A stretch of 25,500 nucleotides of DNA. It comes from JAKLDO01 sp035354435. Its GTDB lineage: Bacteria > UBP6 > UBA1177. Where the stretch lies: contig DAOQAY010000032.1 in assembly GCA_035354435.1 (NCBI GenBank), forward strand, positions 1-25,500, given 5' to 3'. Each line of letters opens with the position of its first letter. Position 1 is the first letter of the stretch. The position numbers and the translations under genes were made by a program. Shown piece after piece: positions 7,719-18,000 of this stretch. Below the pieces are notes generated by a model. That model saw only the letters and a program-made list of their open reading frames with translations, made no database searches and was not told the origin of the DNA.

Positions 7719-10382
7719 ATGGAATTAGGTAAAAGATATGAGCATTCAGAAATTGAAAAGAAATGGTATGCAAAATGGGAGAATTCAGGATATTTCACTG
7801 CTCTTCCGGAAAGTGAAAAACCTTCATATTCAATTGTGATACCTCCGCCCAATGTCACAGGCGTTCTTCATCTCGGACATGCTTTGACTGTTACAATTCA
7901 GGATATTATGAGCCGTTTTAAAAGGATGAGCGGTTATGATGTTCTCTGGCTTCCCGGAACTGACCATGCCGGTATTGCGACTCAGATAATGGTAGAGAGA
8001 AATCTCAAGGCCACAGAAGGCAAAAGCCGTCATGATATAGGTCGCGAAGCATTTCTTGAAAAAGCATGGGAGTGGAAAGAGAAACATAAAAACGGTATTA
8101 CCGGACAACTTCGTGCAATGGGAACAAGCCTTGACTGGACAAGAGAACGATTCACCATGGATGAAGGGCTGTCAAAGGCTGTCAGAGAGGTTTTTGTCCG
8201 TTTATATGAAGAAGGACTTATATATCAGGATAACTACATTATAAACTGGTGTCCTCACGATAATACGGCTCTGTCGGATCTCGAAGTTGAATATGGTGAT
8301 GAACAGGGCGGGCTCTGGTATCTGAAATATCCGGTAAAAGGAATGTCTGACACATATCTTACTGTTGCAACGACCAGACCGGAAACAATGCTGGGAGATA
8401 CTGCTGTTGCAGTACATCCAGATGATGAGAGATTTAAACATCTTATCGGAAAAACGGTTGTTCTGCCTCTGATGGATCGTGAAATTCCTATAATCGGAGA
8501 TGCCGAACTTGTTGATATGGAATTCGGGACAGGTGCAGTCAAGGTTACTCCTGCTCACGATTTTAATGATTTCGCAACAGGTCAGCGCCATAATCTCGAA
8601 ATGATAAATGTAATCGACGGTGACGCTAAAATAAATGCTCTTGGCGGAAAATACTGTGGAATGCCGGTTTTAGAGGCAAGAGCAAGTATAGTTGCCGATC
8701 TGGAAAATCTCGGGCTTCTTGAAAAAATTGAAAAGCATAATCATCAGGTCGGGCACTGTGAAAGATGCAAAACCGTTGTTCAGCCGATATTAAGCAAACA
8801 GTGGTTTGTAAAAATAAAACCGCTTGCAGAACCTGCAATAAAGGCTGTTGAGGATGGCAGGATCGTTTTCAATCCGAAACACTGGGAAAAAACATATTAC
8901 GAGTGGATGAATAACATTAAAGACTGGTGTATAAGCCGTCAGTTATGGTGGGGACATCAGATACCGGCATGGCATTGTGATGACTGCAAACATACGGTTG
9001 TTGCAAAAGAAACTCCTGAAAAATGTCCTTTATGCGGCGGATCTCTGACTCAGGATCCGGATGTTCTGGATACATGGTTTTCAAGTGCTCTCTGGCCTTT
9101 TTCAACAATGGGCTGGCCGGATAACACACCGGAATTAAAGAAATATTACCCAACGGCGCTTATGGAGACAGCTCCGGATATTATTTTTTTCTGGGTTGCG
9201 AGAATGATTATGATGGGAATAAAGTTCATGGACGATATTCCTTTTGAGAAAGTATTTTTCCACGGGCTGATCGTTGATGAAAAAGGGCAGAAAATGTCCA
9301 AAACGAAAGGGAATGGTATAGATCCGATCAAAATGATAGAAAAATATGGCGCGGATGCACTCCGATTTACTTTTGCAATGATGCCGGTGACTCAGAGCCA
9401 CATAAAGCTCGGAGAAAAGAATATTGAAGACAACAGGGCTTTCATCAACAAAATATTCAATGCTGTCCGGTTCTCTCTTATGCAGTTCAAGGAAGGTGAA
9501 ATTCTTGATTTCAATCCCGAAGAATACTTGGCGGATGATTTTTCTTTTGCCGATAAATGGATACTTTCAAGACTCGATGCTGTAACGGCCGAGGTTGTCA
9601 TATCGCTTGAAGAGATGCGGTTTACTGACAGTTCCGGCGCATTGTACCGCTTTTTCTGGAATGAATTCTGCGACTGGTATATAGAGCTTGTGAAACCGGC
9701 ATTTTTCGGTGAAAATGAAAAAGAAAAAGAGATTTCAAAGAAAGTTCTTATCAAAGTGCTTGATGCGAGTTTGAAACTTCTTCATCCTTTTATGCCGCAT
9801 GTCACGGAAGAATTGTGGCAGTGCCTGCCATTTACCTATAAAAATAAGCCGGCATCCATTATGATCAGCAGATTCCCTCAACCGGGAGGCAATTCGATAT
9901 TTGGACGAGAAGCTCTGGTAATGGACAGGATAATTGAGATAATAACTTGTATAAGGACGATAAGATCTGAAAATAACATAAAGCCATCAATTGAAATGGA
10001 TATCATTCTTTCGCTTAACAGTGATGTGGAGTCGGCAGTTATGGAGAAAGAGGAATATATCAGAAAACTGGCAAGGGTGAAAGATGTTAAATTCGTTAAA
10101 GATTTTGCACCGGACAAAGAGACTGCATCAGCAATGGTGAAGGGCGGGACAATATATATTTCACTTGCCGGACTGGTTGATTTCAGTGATGAGATTAAAA
10201 GACTTGAAAAAGAGATCGGCAAGGTTCAGAAAGACTTCGAACTGTGTGACAGGAAACTTTCGAACCCGAGTTTTCTTGATAAGGCAAAGCCGGAGGTCAT
10301 CGAAAAGGAAAAAGAGAAATATGCAGAGTTTTCAGATATACTTGCACATCTTAAAAACAGATTAAGCGAGATCAGCAAATGA
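7719..10382 (+). CDS. valS: Valyl-tRNA synthetase
   Basis: Class I synthetase that charges tRNA-Val and edits mischarged threonine. The product is 887 residues from the ATG at 7719, chosen for GGGAG at 7706-7710 and because the protein then opens MELGKRYEHSEIEKKWY, as family members do; an upstream TTG in frame is unlikely. The HIGH-type motif HLGH lies at 51-54 after PPPNVTGVL, and KMSKT at 525-529. The CP1 editing domain contains TTRPETMLGDTAVAVHP, and a Cys-rich insertion (WHCDDC, CPLCGG) is followed by DVLDTWFSSALWP. The last 65 residues form the Val-specific coiled-coil arm that contacts tRNA. The stop overlaps the nadC start as ATGA. Confidence 0.97.
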   Translation: MELGKRYEHSEIEKKWYAKWENSGYFTALPESEKPSYSIVIPPPNVTGVLHLGHALTVTIQDIMSRFKRMSGYDVLWLPGTDHAGIATQIMVERNLKATEGKSRHDIGREAFLEKAWEWKEKHKNGITGQLRAMGTSLDWTRERFTMDEGLSKAVREVFVRLYEEGLIYQDNYIINWCPHDNTALSDLEVEYGDEQGGLWYLKYPVKGMSDTYLTVATTRPETMLGDTAVAVHPDDERFKHLIGKTVVLPLMDREIPIIGDAELVDMEFGTGAVKVTPAHDFNDFATGQRHNLEMINVIDGDAKINALGGKYCGMPVLEARASIVADLENLGLLEKIEKHNHQVGHCERCKTVVQPILSKQWFVKIKPLAEPAIKAVEDGRIVFNPKHWEKTYYEWMNNIKDWCISRQLWWGHQIPAWHCDDCKHTVVAKETPEKCPLCGGSLTQDPDVLDTWFSSALWPFSTMGWPDNTPELKKYYPTALMETAPDIIFFWVARMIMMGIKFMDDIPFEKVFFHGLIVDEKGQKMSKTKGNGIDPIKMIEKYGADALRFTFAMMPVTQSHIKLGEKNIEDNRAFINKIFNAVRFSLMQFKEGEILDFNPEEYLADDFSFADKWILSRLDAVTAEVVISLEEMRFTDSSGALYRFFWNEFCDWYIELVKPAFFGENEKEKEISKKVLIKVLDASLKLLHPFMPHVTEELWQCLPFTYKNKPASIMISRFPQPGGNSIFGREALVMDRIIEIITCIRTIRSENNIKPSIEMDIILSLNSDVESAVMEKEEYIRKLARVKDVKFVKDFAPDKETASAMVKGGTIYISLAGLVDFSDEIKRLEKEIGKVQKDFELCDRKLSNPSFLDKAKPEVIEKEKEKYAEFSDILAHLKNRLSEISK

Positions 10383-11221
10383 GATGTCCGGATTACACGA
10401 CACCTTTTTTCATTGATTATGTGTTGAAAGAAGATATCGGTCGCGGAGATATCACCACAAAACTTATATTTAAAGAAGAAAAGATATGGAAAGCCGAGAT
10501 CATGGCAAAAGATAATCTTATTCTTTGCGGAGTCGATCTTATAAGCTATGTGTTCAGAACAATTGATGAATCTGTTCAGGTGGAAACCCTTTTTGCTGAC
10601 GGAAGTCCGCTCCGTCCTAAAGATGTAATTGCTGTTATTTCCGGAAATCCAGCTTCTATTCTGACCGGGGAAAGGACTGTGCTGAACTTTCTTCAGAGGC
10701 TTAGCGGAATTGCAACACTTTCAGCAGAATATGTCAAAGCTGTTGATGTGAACTCAAAAACAAGGATCACTGATACAAGAAAGACAACTCCGGGATGGAG
10801 AACACTTGAAAAATATGCGGTTCTGACGGGTGGAGCAGGCAATCACCGTTTCGGTCTTGATGACGGGATAATGATAAAGGACAATCACATCGCAATGTCA
10901 GGATCTATTTCAAAAGCTGTTACTGAAGTGAGAAAAGGGGCGCATCACCTTCTTAAAATAGAGGTTGAGACTTCAACTCTTGCTCAGGTGAATGAAGCTT
11001 TGACTGCCGGAGCCGATGTTATTATGCTTGACAACATGTCTGTCGATATGATGAAAGATGCTGTACTTATTATCGGTAGAAAAGCACTTGTCGAAATATC
11101 TGGAGGTGTCACACTGCCCAGAATAAACGAGCTGAGCAGAATAGGCGCTGACTTCATTTCTGTCGGAGCTTTGACCCATTCCGCTGTTGCAAAAGACATA
11201 AATCTCACACTTTTTCCATGA
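10379..11221 (+). CDS. nadC: Quinolinate phosphoribosyltransferase (decarboxylating)
   Basis: Converts quinolinate and PRPP to nicotinate mononucleotide, CO2 and pyrophosphate in de novo NAD synthesis. The 280 residues are full length. Signatures are EDIGRGDITT (18-27), GERTVLNFLQRLSGIAT (97-113), the substrate-binding DTRKTTPGWRTLEKYAV (132-148), GGAGNHRFGLDDGIMIKDNHI (151-171), KIEVET (193-198), DVIMLDNM (213-220), EISGGV (239-244) and ISVGALTHSA (260-269). It overlaps valS and the next gene by four bases at each end (ATGA), so translation should be coupled. No nadA or nadB is in the window. Confidence 0.96.
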   Translation: MRCPDYTTPFFIDYVLKEDIGRGDITTKLIFKEEKIWKAEIMAKDNLILCGVDLISYVFRTIDESVQVETLFADGSPLRPKDVIAVISGNPASILTGERTVLNFLQRLSGIATLSAEYVKAVDVNSKTRITDTRKTTPGWRTLEKYAVLTGGAGNHRFGLDDGIMIKDNHIAMSGSISKAVTEVRKGAHHLLKIEVETSTLAQVNEALTAGADVIMLDNMSVDMMKDAVLIIGRKALVEISGGVTLPRINELSRIGADFISVGALTHSAVAKDINLTLFP

Positions 11222-12123
11222 TATTGAGCAGAATTTATAAATTCATCACTGTTCTTTTTGTTTTTTCGATTCCTCTGACATTTTTATACTGGACATTTTT
11301 CAGCGACAGATCCGGCGTTGATGATGAAACAGAAAAAGAGTTTGCCAGAATACTTAACGAAGAATTTGAAGAAGGCGACGCAGTTTTCCCTGAAATTGAC
11401 TGGGACCTCGGGTTTCTTCAATATCTCAACCCCGGAATAACTTCGATATTCCTCACTTTAAAAGAAGCAACAAATAAAGAATTAAGATATATGAAAGATG
11501 AAGGCGGACGCATATTTTTCCTTCTTAAAAATGAAGAAAAATGGGATGAAATTTCCAGCAGAATGGAAGTTTCGGAGATCAAAAGGATCAAAGCCGGCAG
11601 AGGTTTTGTAATTATAGGTTCGGACGGCACTGAAAAGTTCAGGAAGGATTTTTCATTTGTCAGAGATATAGGAAAAGCGAAAGAAGTATGGTTTTCAAAA
11701 AAAGATACAAAATTTCCATGCGTAATATCAGGAGTTAACAGGTGGCAGTGCAGTAAAGATGAGTGGAATTATGTGGGTATGACCAGTGCGACTTTAAATG
11801 GAAAAACACAGAGAGTTGTCTGGGCGCATCCCAAAAGTGATATGACCCTCCACATGCTTTTTGATATTCCTGAACAGGCATCAAAACTCATTCTGAACAC
11901 AGCGTTTCTTGAGACAGCTTACAGATCGGACAATACAGCGCCTGTTGAAGTTGATGTGCTTTTTGACGGGGCATCAGTATTGAAATATTCGAACAAAAGC
12001 GAGAGCAGGATATACACGAACAGTATTCAGATACCTAATAGTGCAAAGCAGGTCGAAATAAATTTCAGCACCGAAAATGACGGACAGAGACATTTTGTGT
12101 TTAACGGGTATATGACAAAATGA
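11218..12123 (+). CDS. Single-pass membrane protein with extracytoplasmic beta-rich domain, unknown function
   Basis: I do not recognise a named family. The 301-residue protein has an N-terminal membrane helix (about 7-28), probably an uncleaved anchor since a charged acidic stretch (DDETEKEFARILNEEFEEGD) follows rather than a clear cleavage site. Residues 80-170 are mixed alpha/beta. Residues 185-300 alternate hydrophobic residues in a pattern typical of a beta sandwich, resembling carbohydrate-binding-like modules in envelope proteins (inference). Two Cys near 165-178 could form a disulfide if exported. It is joined by ATGA overlaps to nadC before and the glycosyltransferase after, and the latter suggests a role with that enzyme, for example holding the acceptor or glycan at the outer membrane face. 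Confidence 0.7.
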   Translation: MILSRIYKFITVLFVFSIPLTFLYWTFFSDRSGVDDETEKEFARILNEEFEEGDAVFPEIDWDLGFLQYLNPGITSIFLTLKEATNKELRYMKDEGGRIFFLLKNEEKWDEISSRMEVSEIKRIKAGRGFVIIGSDGTEKFRKDFSFVRDIGKAKEVWFSKKDTKFPCVISGVNRWQCSKDEWNYVGMTSATLNGKTQRVVWAHPKSDMTLHMLFDIPEQASKLILNTAFLETAYRSDNTAPVEVDVLFDGASVLKYSNKSESRIYTNSIQIPNSAKQVEINFSTENDGQRHFVFNGYMTK

Positions 12124-13778
12124 AAACGATCCTGAACATAGAAAAGAAAGATATTATAACATCTCTTGCAATAGGTTTTTTTATCTTTTTCTACATTCAT
12201 GCAACATCGGGTCTGATAGGATTTGTCCGTGATGAAGGTTTTTATATGAAAGCTGCATCAATAACAGCGGACTGGTTTGAATTTATTGAGAAAAGTTTTG
12301 CAAAAGGAGATTTTACAGAACCTTTCAGCAGAAAATCTGTTGATAAATATTTTAAATTTAACAGCGAGCATCCTGCATTTTTGAAAACACTTTTCGGTTT
12401 TTCACAATATATTTTTGAAAGGAAGCTCGGCTGGATGAGCTTTGCACAGTCGGCAAGATTTGTCGGTGCTCTTTTTGCGGCATTCACCGCAATTTTTATA
12501 TTCTTTTTCGGACTTTTCTTTTTTAACAGGTTCACAGCGGTTGTTGCTCCGTTTTTCTTTTTTATGATGCCGCATATTTTTTTCCATTCCCATCTTGCAT
12601 GTTTTGACATTCCGATACTGTTTTTCTGGAGCGCTATCTTTTTTCTGTATGCACTTCATTTGAAAAGCGGATCGTTCTCGACCGGAATTTGTACAGCTGT
12701 TCTTCTGGGTTTTGCAATGGCATCGAAACACAATGTTTTTTTTATTCCGGTACTGTTTTTTATCAGCTGGATGATATTTTATATATTGAATTATCGTAAA
12801 GAGTTGAAGTGCAACTGGTTCAAAAAACTTTTCATATCTGTTCCCAAGGTTTTCTATGCGTTTGTTTTTATTACAATTCCTGTTTATTTTATAAGCTGGC
12901 CGTGGCTCTGGTATGACACAATTAAAAGATTCGGAGATTATCTTGCCTTTCACACTCTGCATGTCAATTATACAAACTATTATTTCGGAACGGAGCTTGC
13001 AAAACCGCCTTTTCCTGTGAATTATCCTTTCGGCATGACACTTTTCACCACTCCGGTTCCTCAACTCCTTTTCTTTATTGCAGGAATTCTTCTGTTTGCT
13101 GCAGGTGTCCTCAGATCAAGTAGCTGGAAAGACAAGGAAATCAACGCCTTAATGCTTACAGGGTCTCTTTTTCCGATAGTTCTTATTGCCATTCCGAGTG
13201 TTCCGATATTTGGCGGTATTAAACACTGGTTTACCGGATATCCGCTGATGATGACCGCCGGAATATTTGTAATAAGCGAAGAGCTTAGGCGTTTCGCAGG
13301 AAAAGATGCATGGAAGCAGAAATTTATTCCGGTAATAATATTTACCGTCGCCGCCATTGCTATTGTTCCTCTGAATATCAAATTTGCAAAAAGAGGAGCG
13401 GCATTTTATAATGAACTTCTTGACGGAGCACAAGGGGCCGCAGAACTGAGAATGCAAAGAAATTTCTGGGGTTATGATATTATCGAACTTGTGGATAAAT
13501 TAAACACGGCACCTGCCGGATCAACTGTTTATGTCATGGGAGGATATGAAGGATTGAACTGGAATTCATTTCTTTATTTGCAAAAAGAGGGGATTATCAG
13601 AAAAGATATAAAAGGGACCAATACTTTAAAAAACGCTGACTACGCTTTTTTCTTTTATGAAAAGCAGAACGAGCACATGCTCAACGAAATTTCTTCTGAG
13701 TTCGGAACAGCAAAGGCCGAGGCGATATCCCAGACTGACTCTGTTTTTTATTCTGCACTTTTCGAGAGGGAAAAATGA
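12120..13778 (+). CDS. PMT/ArnT-like polytopic glycosyltransferase (GT-C fold)
   Basis: Integral membrane protein of 552 residues with about 10-12 hydrophobic segments, likely to transfer a sugar from a polyprenyl-phosphate donor on the outer face of the inner membrane. The first outside loop after helix 1 contains RDEGFY at 37-42; acidic residues here (Asp38/Glu39) fit the catalytic D/E of the PMT/ArnT superfamily. A further loop motif, NSEHPAFLKT at 81-90, corresponds to the conserved HPP-like element. A soluble region of about 120 residues closes the C-terminus. It starts inside the previous stop (ATGA) and its own stop overlaps the M23 gene in the same way. Donor and acceptor are unknown; it could decorate protein, lipid or envelope polymer. 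Confidence 0.82.
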   Translation: MKTILNIEKKDIITSLAIGFFIFFYIHATSGLIGFVRDEGFYMKAASITADWFEFIEKSFAKGDFTEPFSRKSVDKYFKFNSEHPAFLKTLFGFSQYIFERKLGWMSFAQSARFVGALFAAFTAIFIFFFGLFFFNRFTAVVAPFFFFMMPHIFFHSHLACFDIPILFFWSAIFFLYALHLKSGSFSTGICTAVLLGFAMASKHNVFFIPVLFFISWMIFYILNYRKELKCNWFKKLFISVPKVFYAFVFITIPVYFISWPWLWYDTIKRFGDYLAFHTLHVNYTNYYFGTELAKPPFPVNYPFGMTLFTTPVPQLLFFIAGILLFAAGVLRSSSWKDKEINALMLTGSLFPIVLIAIPSVPIFGGIKHWFTGYPLMMTAGIFVISEELRRFAGKDAWKQKFIPVIIFTVAAIAIVPLNIKFAKRGAAFYNELLDGAQGAAELRMQRNFWGYDIIELVDKLNTAPAGSTVYVMGGYEGLNWNSFLYLQKEGIIRKDIKGTNTLKNADYAFFFYEKQNEHMLNEISSEFGTAKAEAISQTDSVFYSALFEREK

Positions 13779-14863
13779 CATATCTGTTTTCTAATCCGCA
13801 AGTGAAAAAATGGAAAACGCTATTTATGCTTTCACTTGCTTTGAATATAATACTTGTTATAACTTTTTTAATGAGAGAACGGGAGGTTGTTCAGGAAACT
13901 GGCAGACATCCGGAGATAGATAATAGTGCAGATGTAAAAAAGGATCTGGACGAAAGTGCAGCATCATCAGATGAAAAAGCTGAAAAGAATAAGGTTCCTG
14001 AAAGAAAAAAGATTCCGGAAGGAGAACATATAATAGCTTCGGTTACTGTCGAGGACAGTTTTTTTGAGGCGTTCAAGTCAAGCGAAGAGATAACAAAGCT
14101 TTCAGAAGAGTCTGGAATATCCAATCTTTCCGAGCTGTTAAGTGCACATATCGGCAGATTGCTGATATGGGATCTGGTCATAAGGAGCGATGTCAGAAAA
14201 GGTGACAGGATAGATTTTATGTTCCGTATAGTTCCGGCTGAAGAGAAAAAAATCAGAAATGATATGCCGGATGCGATAGAAATGATATTTCTAGCCTATC
14301 ATTCAAAGAAGTTTAATAAGAACATTCAGATATTTAGATTTAAAAAAGATAATGCTAAATTTTCCAAGTATTATTACGCAGATGCCTCGGGTATCGAAAA
14401 AAACATAGTTCCCGATCCTCCGATAAAAGAATATATACAGGTCACAAGTATTGTCGGGGATAGATCGCCCAGACATGAAGGTGTCGATTTTAAAGCACTG
14501 GCAGGAACGCCAGTGTTTGCAACCGTTGATGGAACTGTTCTGAGAAAAAACTGGATGATGAAATATAACGGATATTGTGTTGAGATCAGGGAAAAGGACA
14601 AGCCGGTCGTTTTTAAATATCTTCATCTGGGCAGTATTGATGTCGTTGAAGGACAGAAGGTGAAAAAAGGTGAGCAGATAGCGCTTTCAGGCAACACTGG
14701 AAAGACAACCGCTCCGCATTTGCACTACCAGATAAATGCAGGATCAAAAGGGGTGGTGGTCGATCCTTTCAAGCATCACAAAACGGTTCCGGAAATACTC
14801 AAAGGTGCTGATCTCGAAAAATTCAAAGCATTTGTCGTTGAGATAGAATCGACCCTTAAATAA
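13775..14863 (+). CDS. Membrane-anchored M23 (LytM-type) zinc metallopeptidase
   Basis: A 362-residue envelope peptidase with one N-terminal membrane helix (about 14-33) and a charged, low-complexity linker (about 38-85). Residues 85-205 form a domain like that preceding M23 modules in MepM/OapA-type proteins, with WDLVIRSDVRKGDRIDFMF at 132-150. The C-terminal M23 domain (about 220-335) keeps all zinc ligands: His234 and Asp238 in RHEGVDF, and His317 of HLHY, with His315 also catalytic. It should therefore be an active peptidoglycan endopeptidase rather than a degenerate EnvC-like activator. It closes the chain of ATGA-overlapped genes beginning with valS; the following 124 bases hold no hairpin that I would call a terminator. 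Confidence 0.9.
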   Translation: MTYLFSNPQVKKWKTLFMLSLALNIILVITFLMREREVVQETGRHPEIDNSADVKKDLDESAASSDEKAEKNKVPERKKIPEGEHIIASVTVEDSFFEAFKSSEEITKLSEESGISNLSELLSAHIGRLLIWDLVIRSDVRKGDRIDFMFRIVPAEEKKIRNDMPDAIEMIFLAYHSKKFNKNIQIFRFKKDNAKFSKYYYADASGIEKNIVPDPPIKEYIQVTSIVGDRSPRHEGVDFKALAGTPVFATVDGTVLRKNWMMKYNGYCVEIREKDKPVVFKYLHLGSIDVVEGQKVKKGEQIALSGNTGKTTAPHLHYQINAGSKGVVVDPFKHHKTVPEILKGADLEKFKAFVVEIESTLK

Positions 14864-14890
14864 TCTAAAATTAATATTGTAGTCCTAACT

Positions 14891-14948
14891 GGCTGTTTTT
14901 ATATTCCCAATCATTTAAAAAATTCATGGAAAAAATTGACAAACAGCC
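14891..14948. repeat. Perfect 8-base inverted repeat flanking the coiled-coil gene promoter
   Basis: GGCTGTTT at 14891-14898 and its exact reverse complement AAACAGCC at 14941-14948 are 42 bases apart. The right arm abuts the TTGACA box. It could be a split operator, a weak long-loop hairpin, or chance. Confidence 0.4.
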
Positions 14949-14964
14949 TCACGGTTAATATCCT
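14936..14964 (+). promoter_or_regulatory. Promoter for the 15033-21697 locus
   Basis: A perfect TTGACA at 14936-14941 is followed after 17 bases by TATCCT at 14959-14964 (4/6). It is the only good promoter in the gap and would leave a leader of about 60 bases before the GTG start at 15033. Confidence 0.5.
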
Positions 14965-15032
14965 TCCTTGCGCTAATAATTTAGTGATTGCGTATTTGTT
15001 GCTTTACATATTTGTTCAGACAGGAGGGTCCA

Positions 15033-18000
15033 GTGAAAAGGATCATTAGTGTTATCGGTTTGTTGACTGTATTATTTGTTTCCTTCACAATGTTTGCTGA
15101 AAGCAAGGTGGTTGTGATTTCCACAGCCGGAAAGACTGCAACAGAGCAGAAACTTGCAAAAGACATTACCAGCAACCTGTCACTTCTTTTCTCGACAATA
15201 CGCGGTGCATCTGTTGTCGCAGAGAAAGATGCTTTGACTAGCACTCAGAGAAGTGCGGTTGCAAGATGCAATGACAACAGTAAGTGCATTCTGAAAGTTG
15301 TTGCTGAAGAAGGAGATTTTAACTATATCATTATTCCAAAAGTCAGGATTGAAAAAGGCTCAGGAATAAGAGTTTCTATCGTAATGTACGACAAAGACTT
15401 AACAAAAGTCGGCAGCAAGCCTGTTACCGCGAGTTCCGACTCTGATGGCGAGGACATTGCGTCTGATATGGTCGGTGCCATAAGATCTCTTGTTCTGTCT
15501 TCAGGCAGTTCTTCTGATACAAAAACAGCTTCAAAAAGCAGCAGTAGAAGCAGTTCTGAAAGAAAAAAACTTGCATCATACACCGAAGTAAAGAGTGAAA
15601 TAGTGAAAGGTTTCGAGGCGTATGACAAAGGTGACATCGATGAGGCTGCAGATACTTTTAATCGTGCTGCAAACGAAATGAAATGTAACTGTTCGCAGAA
15701 CGATACAGCAAAATCGCTTTATGATGATGCTGAAAAAGTTAAAGGCGGACTTTCAAAAGCTTCCGATTCGATGGGAGCCGGTGACTACAGAGCAGCTCTG
15801 AGAACTCTTGACGAGCTTAAAAAAGCAGACGAAAATATTCGTGAACAGGGTTACAAGTATATGGCCTACAAAAAGGACAAGAGTGTCCGTTTGAAATATC
15901 TCACACCCAATCCTGCTGATGCTGAAGTTGTCGACCAGATCCACAAATCGTTTAAATCGAAGATTGATGAAGCAAGAAAATGGAGAGCAAAACAATATGT
16001 CGATATTGATAAATGGGTAAATGACAATATCAAAGAACGGGAAAAAGCTGTTTCTGAACTGAGAAATAAGGAAACTGAAACCCTGAAAGCACAGAAAGAT
16101 GCTGAAGGTGAATTGAAAAAAAGAATTCAGGAAATGAAATATCAGTGGGAAAAGGACGATTCAAGTCTTGAACAGGAAATAGTTAATCTTGAAAGCCAGA
16201 TCACAATGATCGAGCAAAGGGAAAAAGGCGTTATCAAGATTACAAATAAGAAGAGAGAAGACGACAAAGATAAAGAGTTTAAAGCTCACGACAAAGCTTA
16301 TGATGATTGGAAGAAAGCATTCCAGAAAGAAAAGGATGATTTCTATGATCTCGGCAAGAATGGAGAAAAATCTGAGGGTGACAGAATTACCAAAAAGGTG
16401 GCTGATCTTGAGAAGAAAAAGGCTGATCTACAGGCTAAGAACAAGGATACAGATGCTGAAATTCAGAAGCTGGTTGATGAATTTGATAAGGAAGAGCGCA
16501 AGATTCTCGCAGCCAATGAAAGTGTGAAGATGAAAAACGAAGATGAAGACAGAAAATACAGCGTTGAAGTAGAAAAAGAATATCAGAAAAATTTTGACGA
16601 ATTGAATCAGAAGCTTGCAAAATACGATTCAGAAGAATCCGGAAAATCAAAGGAACTTGATAAGTTTGACCGTGAAATAGAAGAATTCATGGTTAAAAAT
16701 GCCAACGCAATGGGCAAAATTCAGGAAGAACTTGATAAAAAGCGCACTGAGATAGAAGCTGAATATGCAAAAGTAAAGACTGATGCACAGCAGAAATCTG
16801 AAAAAACATATGAAACAAAATTGAATGAGCTTTCCCAGCTTAAATCAAAACTCGAAGAAGCTGTAAGTAAGCATTCCGATGAAACCGAAGCTCTTAAAGC
16901 CAAGAAAGAAGATGAGATGATAAAGGCTAATGAAAAAGAGATAGTTTTAACCGATCAGAAGCTTTCAAAGAATGAAGAAGTCATCGGAAAAATGGAACAG
17001 GACTATGAATCGAAGATATCTCAGATACAGGAAGCTATAGCAAAGACATCTGAGGATGAAGAAAATGAAAAAATGAAGAAGGAAAATGAGCTAAGAGCAA
17101 AAAGCGAAAAGCTTATATCAGAGGTTGGTTCCATTGAAGAAAAAATAGCTGTTGAAACTGGTCGTTTTGAAGAGACGAAGGCCAAGATTGATGATGATTA
17201 TGCATCAAAAAGTTCTGCACTCGAAGAAAAAATAATGACTGTTCAGAACAAACTTCTCGAGGCTACAGAAAATTTTAAGGCCAACTGGGGAGATTTTGTC
17301 GGAAAAGAAATAGACAAGCTTACTGCAGATGACAACAAACTTAGAACTCAGATAGAAGAGGAAAAAGGAAAAACAGCCGAAATCGATGGAAAATTTGAGC
17401 AGAAAAAGATGGATGAACTCAACAAGCTTGATGTGAAGCTTGGCAGTATTGAAGACACATATGCTCAGAAGATGATCAAAGTTGAAGAAGATGTTCAGAA
17501 AGAAATCGAAGCTGTAAGAGCACAGGCTTCTAAAGATCTTGAACAAGCTGCTTCTGAAGATGCAAAAGAAGAAGAAGTTTATGGAAAGCAGATGAGTGAA
17601 TTCTCAGCTGAAGAGGCAAAGATCGCTTCATCTTATGACGAGAAACTTGGGAAACTTGAAGAAAAAGTTGCAGCGATAGACAGCAACTATGAGCAGAAAA
17701 TGGCTCCCTTCAGCGTGGATGCACTTGTAGATAAAATGAATCAGGCTATCGCTGAGCTTGACAATCAGAAAGTTGAAGAAATTAATAAACATCAGGAACT
17801 TCTTGATGCAATCAGACAGGCCAAGGGAAGCGCAAAACAGGATTATGAAGATAAAAAAGATGCCAACAAGAACAACAAAGCTGAGCTCGCTAAACTGGAA
17901 AGAGAATTTTCTGCAGCTATGAGAAAAATGGAAGTTGATGAAAAATCGACTGAAAGAAAAATAGAGTTTGCTGAGAGCAGTTACAGCAGAAAGATCGATT

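Noticed and set aside
12402..13064. Minus-strand open frame of 220 codons inside the glycosyltransferase gene
   Set aside because: The translation is a Lys/Cys/Arg-rich mirror of hydrophobic codons with no domain; the plus-strand gene is clearly real and joined to its neighbours by ATGA overlaps.
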